The notes: a model not told the origin generated them from the sequence alone. A stretch of 7,434 nucleotides of DNA from JBQCEE01 sp051960575 (GCF_051960575.1 NZ_JBQCEE010000102.1:1-7434); one strand, 5' to 3'; shown: positions 1-5,615, counted from the first letter of the stretch. A program made the numbers and translations.

Positions 1-506
1 AAGGCGGTGCGCGGCTCGATCGGCTCGGTGAGGACGTTGGGGTCGGCCGTCATCACCCGGTGCAGCTGCGCGAAGCGATCGGCGCCGACACAGTCGGCCT
101 CGGTCACGATGCCGACCGGGCGCCGGCCGTCGACCACGACGACCGCGCCGTGCGCGCGCTTCGGCAGCAGGGCCAGCGCATCGCCGACGGTGTCGGTCGG
201 ACGCAGCGTCAGCGCGGTGTCGACGACGAGGTGACGCCGCTTCACCCACTCGACGACCTCGCGCACGACCGGGTACGGGATGTCCTGCGGCAGGACGGTG
301 AGCCCGCCGCGCCGCGCGACCGTCTCGGCCATCCGCCGGCCGGCGACGGCGGTCATGTTCGCGACGACGATCGGCAGGGTCGCGCCGGAGCCGTCGACGG
401 TGGTGAGGTCGACGTCGAAGCGGGAGGCGATCTCCGAGCGCGCCGGCACCATGAAGACGTCGTCGTAGGTGAGGTCGTACACGGGGGTCGGGCCGAGGAA
501 TCGCAC
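1..506 (-). CDS. guaB1: GuaB1-family GMP reductase / IMP dehydrogenase-related protein (partial, 3' end off the left edge)
   Basis: The N-terminal 168 residues of an IMPDH/GMPR-family enzyme are present; full-length GuaB1 proteins are about 480 residues, so roughly two thirds, including the catalytic cysteine loop, lies outside the window. Residues 10-20 (YDLTYDDVFMV), 37-51 (TVDGSGATLPIVVAN) and 55-75 (AGRRMAETVARRGG, then VLPQD) match the start of the IMPDH barrel as found in actinobacterial GuaB1. A CBS-domain insertion starts at about residue 95, with GAVVVVDGRRPVGIVTEAD at 120-138 as the typical CBS core. Family knowledge: mycobacterial GuaB1 has been shown to be a CBS-containing GMP reductase, converting GMP to IMP with NADPH in cytoplasmic purine salvage, so the common 'IMP dehydrogenase' label is probably wrong. 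The start is the GTG at 506, because an in-frame TGA lies one codon upstream of it and the homology begins there. No Shine-Dalgarno sequence is visible, and a TACCCT box 8 nt upstream suggests a leaderless mRNA. Confidence 0.88.
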   Translation of the reverse strand, partial: MRFLGPTPVYDLTYDDVFMVPARSEIASRFDVDLTTVDGSGATLPIVVANMTAVAGRRMAETVARRGGLTVLPQDIPYPVVREVVEWVKRRHLVVDTALTLRPTDTVGDALALLPKRAHGAVVVVDGRRPVGIVTEADCVGADRFAQLHRVMTADPNVLTEPIEPRTA

Positions 507-514
507 GACTCACC

Positions 515-520
515 AGGGTA
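515..520 (-). promoter_or_regulatory. Predicted -10 box of guaB1 (leaderless)
   Basis: TACCCT on the minus strand fits the actinobacterial TANNNT -10 pattern. It ends 8 nt before the GTG start of guaB1, so transcription would begin at or next to the start codon. No convincing -35 is seen, which is common in this group. The call rests on pattern and spacing only. Confidence 0.4.
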
Positions 521-548
521 GTCGCCAGCGGCGCCGACGACCCTTCTC

Positions 549-554
549 TACTGT
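549..554 (+). promoter_or_regulatory. Predicted -10 box of the HAD phosphatase gene (leaderless)
   Basis: TACTGT fits TANNNT and ends 7 nt before the GTG at 562, which would place the transcription start on the start codon. It mirrors the arrangement of the divergent guaB1 promoter in the same 55-bp gap. No good -35 is visible. Confidence 0.4.
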
Positions 555-561
555 CGGACGG

Positions 562-1026
562 GTGCTGGCCGTGTTCGACATCGACGGGGTCGTCGCCGAC
601 GTGCGCCACCGGCTGCACCACCTCGAGGGACGCCGCTCGTACCCCGCCTTCTTCCGCGCCGCCGGCCGCGACGCCCTGCTCGAGCCTGGTGCGCGGCTGG
701 TGCGCGAGCTGGCGGACCGGCACGAGATCGTCTGGTTGACCGGCCGCCCCGAATGGCTGCGCGACGTCACGGCCGACTGGCTCGCCGCGCACGGTCTGCC
801 CGGCACCGAGCTGCACCTGCGCCCCGGGAACGACTACCGCCCGGCGCCCCAGTACAAGCTCGGCGTGCTGCGACGGCTGGCGTCCCGCGGCGTGGCCGCC
901 GTCGTCGACGACGACGAACAGGTGGTGGCGGCGGCGACCGCGGCCGGGTTCCCGGCGATCCTCGCCGACTGGGTGCCGCGCGGCGGCACGCTGCGGAAGG
1001 CGCAGGACGAGGAGGGTCGGACCTGA
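562..1026 (+). CDS. Small HAD-superfamily phosphatase (polynucleotide-kinase-3'-phosphatase-like)
   Basis: A 154-residue cytoplasmic protein with the four HAD motifs. Motif I is FDIDGVV at residues 5-11, with D6 as predicted nucleophile and D8 as general acid/base. Motif II is the threonine of VWLTGRPE at 57-64 (T60). Motif III is K99 in PQYKL, and motif IV is the acidic VVDDDEQ at 114-120. There is almost no cap domain, as in the compact PNKP-phosphatase/LNS2-like group that hydrolyses phosphomonoesters on nucleotides or polynucleotide 3' ends. The physiological substrate cannot be deduced. The GTG at 562 is chosen because the HAD core starts seven residues later and a -10 box sits 7 nt upstream; the open frame continues upstream to 469, but that stretch overlaps guaB1 and carries an unrelated arginine-rich sequence. 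A GTG at 571 would leave only two residues before motif I. It is divergent from guaB1. Assignment to the superfamily is firm, to the subfamily moderate. Confidence 0.85.
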   Translation: MLAVFDIDGVVADVRHRLHHLEGRRSYPAFFRAAGRDALLEPGARLVRELADRHEIVWLTGRPEWLRDVTADWLAAHGLPGTELHLRPGNDYRPAPQYKLGVLRRLASRGVAAVVDDDEQVVAAATAAGFPAILADWVPRGGTLRKAQDEEGRT

Positions 1027-1056
1027 CCCTGTTTGTCTCGGGTCCGAACGAATCCG

Positions 1057-1085
1057 GTCACGGATCGGTAACTTTTCACAGTCAC
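1057..1085 (+). promoter_or_regulatory. Candidate direct-repeat regulator site (GTCAC/GTAAC/GTCAC)
   Basis: Three pentamers lie in the same orientation upstream of and across the predicted -35 of the DUF5999 gene: GTCAC at 1057-1061, GTAAC at 1068-1072 and GTCAC at 1081-1085, with spacers of 6 and 8 nt. The actinobacterial response regulator MtrA binds direct repeats of related sequence, so this is a possible MtrA-type site. The motif is short and the assignment is weak. The first repeat overlaps a small ATCCG-GTCA-CGGAT hairpin (1052-1065), which might instead belong to the 3' end of the preceding transcript. Confidence 0.22.
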
Positions 1086-1102
1086 CACACGTCAGCTAGG
1101 GT
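1073..1102 (+). promoter_or_regulatory. Predicted promoter of the DUF5999 gene
   Basis: A -35-like TTTTCA (1073-1078) and a -10 TAGGGT (1097-1102) are separated by 18 bp. Transcription would start near 1109, giving a leader of about 105 nt before the ATG. The -10 fits the actinobacterial TANNNT pattern; the -35 matches consensus at four of six positions. Confidence 0.4.
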
Positions 1103-1109
1103 GGGTCTG

Positions 1110-1125
1110 TCAGGATTTGTCCTGA
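1110..1125 (+). repeat. Inverted repeat at the predicted 5' end of the DUF5999 mRNA
   Basis: TCAGGA and TCCTGA are perfect 6-bp arms around a TTTG loop, with scattered further pairing outward. It lies immediately downstream of the predicted -10, so it could be an operator at the transcription start or a 5' stabilising hairpin. Confidence 0.4.
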
Positions 1126-1138
1126 GACACACCAAATG

Positions 1139-1181
1139 CGATCACTGGACAACCGCCGACCGATGCGGACACTGGTGATCG
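1139..1181 (+). repeat. Inverted repeat CGATCAC...GTGATCG in the DUF5999 leader
   Basis: Perfect 7-bp arms at 1139-1145 and 1175-1181 enclose 29 nt. The heptamer ACTGGAC occurs at 1144-1150 and again at 1209-1215, next to the start codon, and a related CACTGG occurs at 1170-1175. This looks like a regulated leader or binding region, but no known family can be named. Confidence 0.3.
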
Positions 1182-1215
1182 GCTCACATCACCGCAAGCG
1201 ATTGCAGGACTGGAC

Positions 1216-1467
1216 ATGATGAACACCGCTTCGGGGGTCACCCCCCTCGAACGTCTGTGCCGGCACACCCCGCCGTGCCCGAACGCCGACGCCGCCGACC
1301 GCGACGCCGCCCACGTCATCTCGGCGCACCCCGAGCAGGGCTGGAGCCTGCTGTGCAACGGCGTCGTGGTCTTCGAGGACTTCGGCGAGCTCCTGCCGTC
1401 GGGTCAGGCCGTCAAGGCCCGCCGTGAGGCGCTGCTCGGTGCGTCCCTGCACCGCTGCGCCAGCTGA
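1216..1467 (+). CDS. DUF5999 family protein, small and cysteine-containing
   Basis: An 83-residue protein of unknown function. Residues 15-25 (CRHTPPCPNAD), 38-51 (HPEQGWSLLCNGVV) and 52-63 (VFEDFGELLPSG) correspond closely to the conserved CxHxPPCP ... HPEQGWxLLCNGVxxFEDxGELLPDG pattern of DUF5999 in Streptomyces and related actinomycetes. C15, C21 and C47 could in principle bind a metal or form a disulfide; no catalytic function is known. There is no signal peptide or membrane segment. The first ATG at 1216 has AGGA at 1206-1209 seven bases upstream (six bases lie between), and the second ATG at 1219 is equally plausible and shortens the protein by one residue. The N-terminus is about a dozen residues longer than the usual family start. 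The gene is monocistronic and converges on the ZIP gene with a 9-bp gap, leaving no room for a separate terminator. Confidence 0.85.
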   Translation: MMNTASGVTPLERLCRHTPPCPNADAADRDAAHVISAHPEQGWSLLCNGVVVFEDFGELLPSGQAVKARREALLGASLHRCAS

Positions 1468-1476
1468 ACCACTCCC

Positions 1477-2238
1477 CTACTGGCTCAGTCCCACGACGAG
1501 CCACATGAACGCCGCACCGGCGACGGTGCAGACCAGCGTCAACCGTGACGGATGGCGGGCGTGGGCCTCGGGCAGGATGTCCGAGGTCGCGAGGTACAGC
1601 AGCAGTCCCGCGAAGTAGCCGAGGTAGAGCCCGATCGCTCCCTCGGGCACCGGGACGGCCATCCCGATCGCCGCGCCGACGACCGGCGCCAGCGCGTCCA
1701 GCCCGAGCAGGGTCATCGCCCGCTTGCGCGCGTTGCCGTAGAGCGACGTGATCGTGAAGGTGTTGAACCCGTCGGCGAAGTCGTGCGCGATGACGGCGAT
1801 CGCGACCGCGATCCCGATCGCGTTGTTCGCCTGGAACGCGACACCGATGCCGACACCGTCGAGCGTGCTGTGCAGCACGAGCCCGCTGCCCGCGAGCAGC
1901 CCGACCTCGGGCAGGTCCTTGTTCGCGACCGCCGCGTGCTCGCGGCCGTGGTGATGGCCGCCGAACTCCTGCTCGTGACCGCGGTGGATCGCGAGCGACC
2001 GCTCGACGATGTGGATGGTGAAGAACCCGGCGATGACCATGAGCATCGCCGCCGGCACGCCGAAGACCACGTGCTTGGAGGTGTCGAGCGCCTCGGGCAG
2101 CAGGTCGAAGGCGGCGACGCCGAGCAGCACGCCCGCGGCAAGCCCCAGGATGAGATGCAGCTTGTCGCGCGCCCGCATCGCCACCACCCCGCCGGTCATG
2201 GTGGAGACGAAGGCGAGCAGGGAGACGAGGACGGCCAC
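1477..2238 (-). CDS. ZIP-family divalent metal (zinc) transporter
   Basis: A 253-residue integral membrane protein with eight predicted helices at about residues 2-20, 28-48, 57-77, 113-135, 139-160, 177-195, 200-220 and 232-251, the ZIP layout. The loop between helices 3 and 4 is histidine-rich (H85, H88, HHH at 95-97, H101), as is usual for metal-sensing loops in this family. Helix 4 holds HSTLDG (123-128) and helix 5 holds HDFADG (152-157); these align with the HNxPEG and HEIPEG metal-binding motifs of ZIP proteins, with aspartate replacing glutamate. The likely role is uptake of Zn2+ (or Fe2+/Mn2+) across the cytoplasmic membrane. The GTG at 2238 is the start: a TACAGT box ends 6 nt upstream and no Shine-Dalgarno sequence is seen, so a leaderless mRNA is likely. 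A Zur-like palindrome lies just upstream and supports zinc as substrate. Family assignment is firm; substrate is inferred. Confidence 0.9.
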   Translation of the reverse strand: MAVLVSLLAFVSTMTGGVVAMRARDKLHLILGLAAGVLLGVAAFDLLPEALDTSKHVVFGVPAAMLMVIAGFFTIHIVERSLAIHRGHEQEFGGHHHGREHAAVANKDLPEVGLLAGSGLVLHSTLDGVGIGVAFQANNAIGIAVAIAVIAHDFADGFNTFTITSLYGNARKRAMTLLGLDALAPVVGAAIGMAVPVPEGAIGLYLGYFAGLLLYLATSDILPEAHARHPSRLTLVCTVAGAAFMWLVVGLSQ

Positions 2239-2244
2239 ATCCGC

Positions 2245-2250
2245 ACTGTA
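2245..2250 (-). promoter_or_regulatory. Predicted -10 box of the ZIP gene (leaderless)
   Basis: TACAGT on the minus strand is a good TANNNT box. It is followed by six bases and then the GTG start, so the transcript would start at or beside the start codon. The -35 position is poor (CTGGGA) and falls in the Zur-like palindrome. Confidence 0.5.
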
Positions 2251-2257
2251 GCGGATA

Positions 2258-2272
2258 TGGGAATCGTTCCCA
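2258..2272 (-). promoter_or_regulatory. Zur-like operator upstream of the ZIP gene
   Basis: TGGGAA-CGA-TTCCCA (minus strand) is a perfect 6-3-6 palindrome. It fits the TGnnAA-nnn-TTnnCA frame of actinobacterial Zur boxes, of which TGAAAATCATTTTCA is a typical form. It sits 19 bp upstream of the start codon and covers the spacer and -35 region, so a bound repressor would block RNA polymerase. Together with the downstream transporter this predicts repression when zinc is plentiful. A related metalloregulator of the Fur/DtxR type is the main alternative. Confidence 0.6.
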
Positions 2273-2289
2273 GTAAGCCGGGGTCGGCG

Positions 2290-3270
2290 TCAGCCGCGAT
2301 GGACGGTGCGGCCGGCGTCGCCGAACGGCTCGTCGCGGTCGCGCACGGCCTGGCGGAAGCCCGCCTCCGCGGCACGGGCGACGAAGCCGTGGCCCTCGCG
2401 CGTGTGCCGCGCGATGCCGTCGAAGACGGTCGAGACCATCGCGCTGGACGCGACCCCCTGCGCCAGCAGCACCGAGTTCAGCGCCAACTTGGCCATGATC
2501 AGCTGGTTCAGCGGCATGCGGGCGATGCGGGCGAGCAGCACCTCGGTGCGCTCGTCCAGGTCGTCGGGCTCGGGCGCCTCGACGGCGAGGCCCCACTCGA
2601 ACGCCTCGGCGCCGGTGATCGTGTCGCCGGTGAACAGCAGCCGCTTGGCGCGCTGGTCGCCGAGCCGGTGCGCCCACATGCCGGCTGCAGGGATGCCCCA
2701 GACGCGCGTCGGCGGGTAGCCGATCTTGGTGTCGGACGCCGCGATGATCTGGTCGGCGTACAGGGCGATGTCCGTGCCGCCGGCCACGCAGAAGCCGTGC
2801 AGCTTCGCCACCGTCGGCTTGTTCGCGTGCAGCAGGCTCGCGAAGCCCTTGTTGTAGCGGCTCATCATCGCGTAGTCGACCATCGGGTCCCACACCTGGT
2901 GCGGGTCGTGGTTCCGCGCCTGGACGCGGGGGTCGAGCACCGTCCCGTCACGCGGCGGCGACTCGGCGCCGGCCATGTCCTGCTCGGCGAACACACTCAG
3001 GTCGTAGCCGCCGCAGAAGCCGGTGCCGCGGCCGCTCACCACGATGACGTGCACGCGCGGGTCGAGGTCGGCGCGCTCCACCGCGTCCGCGAGCTCCACA
3101 GGCGTGAAGGGCGTGATCGCGTTCCCGTGCTCGGGGCGGTCGAACGTGATGCGGGCGATGCGGCCGTCGCGCTCGTAGGTGAGCGTGCGGTACTGCGGCG
3201 CCCCATCGTCCGGCGCGGGCACGCCGTCGAACAGCGGACCGTCGGTCAGCCCCTCCTGCCAGGCCGTCAC
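2290..3270 (-). CDS. Crotonase (enoyl-CoA hydratase/isomerase) family protein with atypical active site
   Basis: A 326-residue cytoplasmic protein, longer than the usual 255-270 of the family. Crotonase landmarks are the N-terminal strand RIARITFDRPEHGNAIT (37-53), the first oxyanion-hole segment GFCGGYDLS (84-92) and the second, HGFCVAGGTDIALYAD (158-173). The extra length is a ~25-residue N-terminal extension and an insertion at about 95-140 before the KPTVAKLHG strand. The glutamates that catalyse hydration in classic enoyl-CoA hydratase (rat E144 and E164) are not retained: the first position is D167 and the second falls in YPPTRVWG (185-192) with no acidic residue. The protein should bind an acyl-CoA, but simple hydration is doubtful; isomerase, hydrolase or other CoA chemistry is possible. 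The GTG at 3270 overlaps the aidB-like stop as GTGA, a typical translational-coupling junction. It is the last gene of the tetR operon, ending 51 bp before the separately promoted ZIP gene. Confidence 0.87.
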   Translation of the reverse strand: MTAWQEGLTDGPLFDGVPAPDDGAPQYRTLTYERDGRIARITFDRPEHGNAITPFTPVELADAVERADLDPRVHVIVVSGRGTGFCGGYDLSVFAEQDMAGAESPPRDGTVLDPRVQARNHDPHQVWDPMVDYAMMSRYNKGFASLLHANKPTVAKLHGFCVAGGTDIALYADQIIAASDTKIGYPPTRVWGIPAAGMWAHRLGDQRAKRLLFTGDTITGAEAFEWGLAVEAPEPDDLDERTEVLLARIARMPLNQLIMAKLALNSVLLAQGVASSAMVSTVFDGIARHTREGHGFVARAAEAGFRQAVRDRDEPFGDAGRTVHRG

Positions 3271-4904
3271 GCGACGGGCACGGCGCGCTCGAGGATCGCG
3301 GCGGTGTCGACGCCCGGCGGCAGCGTGCCGTAGGCGACGCCCCAGTCGTGGGCGAGCCGCGAGCGCACGAACGCCTCCGCCACTGCCGGCTCGCCGTGCT
3401 TGAGCAGCTCGGCACCCTGCAGCAGCAGCGCCATCCGCTCGACCAGGCGGCGTGCGCGGAACTCGAGGTCGTCCAAGTCCGAGAACTCCTTCTGCAGCAG
3501 GGCGAGCGCGTCGTCGTAGCGCGCGTCGGTGCCGGCTGCCGTCGACAGCTCGGCGAAGAACGCCTCGACGGCGTCGGGCTCCTTCACCATCGCGCGCAGC
3601 GTGTCGAGCGCGGCCACGTTGCCCGAGCCCTCCCAGATCGAGATGAGCGGTGCCTCGCGGTACAGACGCGGCATGCCCGAGTCCTCGATGTAGCCGTTTC
3701 CGCCGAGGCATTCGAGCGCCTCGACGGTGTGCGACGCGAGCCGCTTGCAGAGGAAGTACTTCGTGACCGACAGCGCGACCCGGCGGAACAGGGCCTCGGC
3801 GGCGTCGCCGCGGCTCGCGCGGTCGACCGCCCCGGCGATGCGCATGACCACCGCGGTCGCGGCCTCCGAGTCGACGGCGAGGTCGGCGAGCACGTTGCGC
3901 ATCGCCGGCTGGTCGACGAGCGCCTTGCCGAACGCGCGCCGGTGCGTCGCGTGGTGCACCGCCTGCGCTACGCCGAGCCGCATGCCGCCCGCGGCCATGA
4001 GCGAGCAGTCGAGCCGGGTCATGTTGACCATCTCGATGATGGTGCGCACGCCGCGTCCCTCGGCACCCACGAGCCAGCCCAGGGCACCGTCGTACTCGAC
4101 CTCCGACGACGCGTTGCTCTTGTTGCCCAGCTTGTCCTTGAGCCGCTGCAGGAAGAAGGCGTTGCGCGTGCCGTCCGGCAGGATGCGCGGCACCAGGAAG
4201 CAGGACAGGCCGTTCGTCGTCTGCGCCAGGGTCAGGAACAGGTCGGACATCGGCGCTGACGTGAACCACTTGTGCCCGGTCAGCGACCAGCTGCCGTCGG
4301 CGTTCGGCGTGGCGGTCGTGGTGTTGGCGCGCACGTCCGAGCCGCCCTGCTTCTCGGTCATCGACATGCCGGCGATGAGGCCGGACTTGCTCAGCGGCGC
4401 GCGAAGTCCGAAGTCGTAGCTGCGGTTGGTCAGCAGCGGCTCGTAGGCGGCGGCGAGCTCGGGCGTCGTGCGCAGTGCGGGCACGACCGCGTAGGTCATC
4501 GAGATCGGGCAGAGGTGCCCCGCGTCGGCGACACCCCAGGCGATGACCTTCGCCGCGCGGGCGACGTGCGAGCCCGGGCGGTCGTCGGCCCACGCGGCGC
4601 CGTGCAAGCCGTGCTCGACCGCGGTGCGCATGAGGTCGTGGTACTGCGGCAGGTACTCGACCTCGTCGACTCGGACGCCGTAGCGGTCATGGGTCCTGAG
4701 CACCGGCGGGTGCTCGTTCGCCAGCCGTCCGGCCGTCTGCACCGCGTCGCTGTTGCCGAGCCGCGCGAGCCCGCGCACCTCGTCCTCGGCCCAGCCGGCG
4801 CCCTCGCGGTGCAGCGCCTCGAGCAGCGCAGGACTGGTCGAGATGTCGAGCCCCGTGATCGGCGGCACCTGGTTGGTGACCTCATGCGTGGATGTCGGCG
4901 GCAT
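3267..4904 (-). CDS. aidB: AidB-type acyl-CoA dehydrogenase flavoprotein
   Basis: A 545-residue cytoplasmic protein that matches E. coli AidB (541 residues) over nearly its full length. Conserved blocks are REGAGW at 33-38, GLIAGMSMTEKQGGSDV at 175-191 (flavin/substrate signature), TGHKWF at 209-214, GLSCFLVPR at 232-240, LKDKLGNKSNASSEVE at 255-270, TRLDC at 296-300, CLGGNGYIEDSGMPRLYRE at 399-417 and SIWEGSGN at 422-429. E425 is in the position of the acyl-CoA dehydrogenase catalytic base. Family knowledge: AidB binds FAD, belongs to the acyl-CoA dehydrogenase superfamily, shows weak isovaleryl-CoA dehydrogenase activity and is part of the E. coli adaptive response to alkylation; it has a C-terminal domain implicated in DNA binding. 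Here the partners are a TetR regulator and a crotonase, not alkylation-repair genes, which favours acyl-CoA metabolism (inference). The ATG at 4904 has a strong AGGAG (4911-4915) six bases upstream. The start lies 23 bp inside the 3' end of tetR, so translation is probably coupled. Confidence 0.92.
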   Translation of the reverse strand: MPPTSTHEVTNQVPPITGLDISTSPALLEALHREGAGWAEDEVRGLARLGNSDAVQTAGRLANEHPPVLRTHDRYGVRVDEVEYLPQYHDLMRTAVEHGLHGAAWADDRPGSHVARAAKVIAWGVADAGHLCPISMTYAVVPALRTTPELAAAYEPLLTNRSYDFGLRAPLSKSGLIAGMSMTEKQGGSDVRANTTTATPNADGSWSLTGHKWFTSAPMSDLFLTLAQTTNGLSCFLVPRILPDGTRNAFFLQRLKDKLGNKSNASSEVEYDGALGWLVGAEGRGVRTIIEMVNMTRLDCSLMAAGGMRLGVAQAVHHATHRRAFGKALVDQPAMRNVLADLAVDSEAATAVVMRIAGAVDRASRGDAAEALFRRVALSVTKYFLCKRLASHTVEALECLGGNGYIEDSGMPRLYREAPLISIWEGSGNVAALDTLRAMVKEPDAVEAFFAELSTAAGTDARYDDALALLQKEFSDLDDLEFRARRLVERMALLLQGAELLKHGEPAVAEAFVRSRLAHDWGVAYGTLPPGVDTAAILERAVPVA

Positions 4905-5499
4905 CTGCAGCTCCTACGGCGCGAAGGGCGAACGTGATCAGGGTGGGCAGCGTGTCGGGCTCGGCCTCGCCGCGGGTCAGCGGGCCGACGAGGGCGTGGT
5001 CGATCGCGCCGACGAGCGCGGCGCCGACGACGGCGGCGTTCTGCGGCGGCAACTCCCCCGCGGCGATCCCGTCGTCGAGCACGGCGGCGACGACGTCGCG
5101 GAACTCGGCGTGGTACTCGAGACGCAACTTCTCGACGGCGGGTTCCGTGGGCTCGGCGAGCAGGGCGTAGGCGAGCTTGGGCTGCTTCAGGGCGCGCCCG
5201 GCGAAGGTTTCGATGACGGCGACCGCGCGGTCGGCGGCCGAGCCAGCCGCCGCGACCGCCTCACGAACGGCGGCGACCTCGCGCTCGACCGTGCGGCGGA
5301 ACAGCGCACACAGCAGGTCGGACTTGCTCTCGAAGTGGTTGTAGACCGTGCCGGACGCGACACCCGCCTTGGTGGCGACCGCGGTCACCGAGCAGCCGCG
5401 CAACCCGTCACGCGCGAGCAACCGGCCGGCCGCCTCGAGGATGCCGAGCCGCTGCGCGTCCAGCCGTGCCTGCACGGTCGGGGTGCGTCGGTAGGCCAC
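4882..5499 (-). CDS. TetR-family transcriptional regulator, first gene of the acyl-CoA operon
   Basis: A 205-residue protein with a TetR N-terminal DNA-binding domain. The helix leading in is ILEAAGRLLARDGL (20-33), and the helix-turn-helix is VTAVATKAGVASGTVYNHFESK (38-59; written here as one motif: V38, A45, G46, T51, Y53, F56 and K59 are the typical TetR positions). The C-terminal ligand-binding domain is alanine-rich and helical. It probably binds an acyl-CoA or other lipophilic effector, given the genes it leads, but the ligand is not visible. The GTG at 5499 is preferred: it precedes the HTH by the usual distance and lies 7 nt after a -10-like box; the open frame continues upstream to 5658, but that stretch is low-similarity and runs through the promoter and palindrome. 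The gene overlaps the aidB-like gene by 23 bp. A 28-bp near-palindrome within its promoter suggests negative autoregulation of the whole operon. Confidence 0.88.
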   Translation of the reverse strand: MAYRRTPTVQARLDAQRLGILEAAGRLLARDGLRGCSVTAVATKAGVASGTVYNHFESKSDLLCALFRRTVEREVAAVREAVAAAGSAADRAVAVIETFAGRALKQPKLAYALLAEPTEPAVEKLRLEYHAEFRDVVAAVLDDGIAAGELPPQNAAVVGAALVGAIDHALVGPLTRGEAEPDTLPTLITFALRAVGAADAADIHA

Positions 5500-5501
5500 G
5501 G

Positions 5502-5529
5502 GAAGCAGTGAACCCGAGTTCAGCGCTTC
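5502..5529 (-). promoter_or_regulatory. Near-palindromic operator in the tetR promoter
   Basis: The 28-bp site reads on the plus strand as GAAGC-ag-TGAAC-ccga-GTTCA-gc-GCTTC, symmetric about 5515/5516, with 11 of 14 position pairs complementary. It lies between and over the predicted -35 and -10 boxes of tetR. Length, nested-arm structure and position are those of a typical TetR-family autorepression operator. Confidence 0.65.
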
Positions 5530-5535
5530 GGTCAA
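5507..5535 (-). promoter_or_regulatory. Predicted promoter of the tetR operon (leaderless)
   Basis: On the minus strand, TTGACC (5535-5530) is a near-consensus -35. It is followed after exactly 17 bp by TTCACT (5512-5507), a weak -10. Seven bases later comes the GTG of tetR, so a leaderless mRNA is likely, and no Shine-Dalgarno sequence is seen. Confidence 0.5.
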
Positions 5536-5568
5536 GCCGTACGCGCTCGCACGTCCGGAGAGTTCGTG

Positions 5569-5615
5569 GATCTTGTGCACGGCGCGCGCACGACCTGGAC
5601 GCCCTGCACAAGATC
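5569..5615 (+). repeat. Perfect 11-bp inverted repeat between tetR and the membrane-protein gene
   Basis: GATCTTGTGCA (5569-5579) and its exact reverse complement TGCACAAGATC (5605-5615) enclose 25 GC-rich nt. It is non-coding by the gene starts chosen here. No run of T follows on either strand, so an intrinsic terminator is unlikely; a protein-binding site or leader structure is more plausible. Confidence 0.6.

Noticed and set aside
469..561. Upstream extension of the HAD phosphatase to an ATG at 469
   Set aside because: It would overlap the 5' end of guaB1 by 38 bp and add 31 residues unrelated to the HAD fold.
1052..1065. ATCCG-GTCA-CGGAT as terminator of the HAD gene
   Set aside because: The stem is only 5 bp with no U-run, and it overlaps the candidate upstream repeats; too weak to call.
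1412..2893. A 493-codon minus-strand frame spanning the ZIP gene and part of the crotonase gene
   Set aside because: It crosses two real genes in another frame and has an arginine-rich, featureless translation.
1552..3333. A 593-codon plus-strand open frame opposite the ZIP and crotonase genes
   Set aside because: Its translation is rich in Arg, Asp, Gly and His with no recognisable domain, and it is antisense to two genes with clear motifs. Long antisense frames are expected in GC-rich coding DNA.
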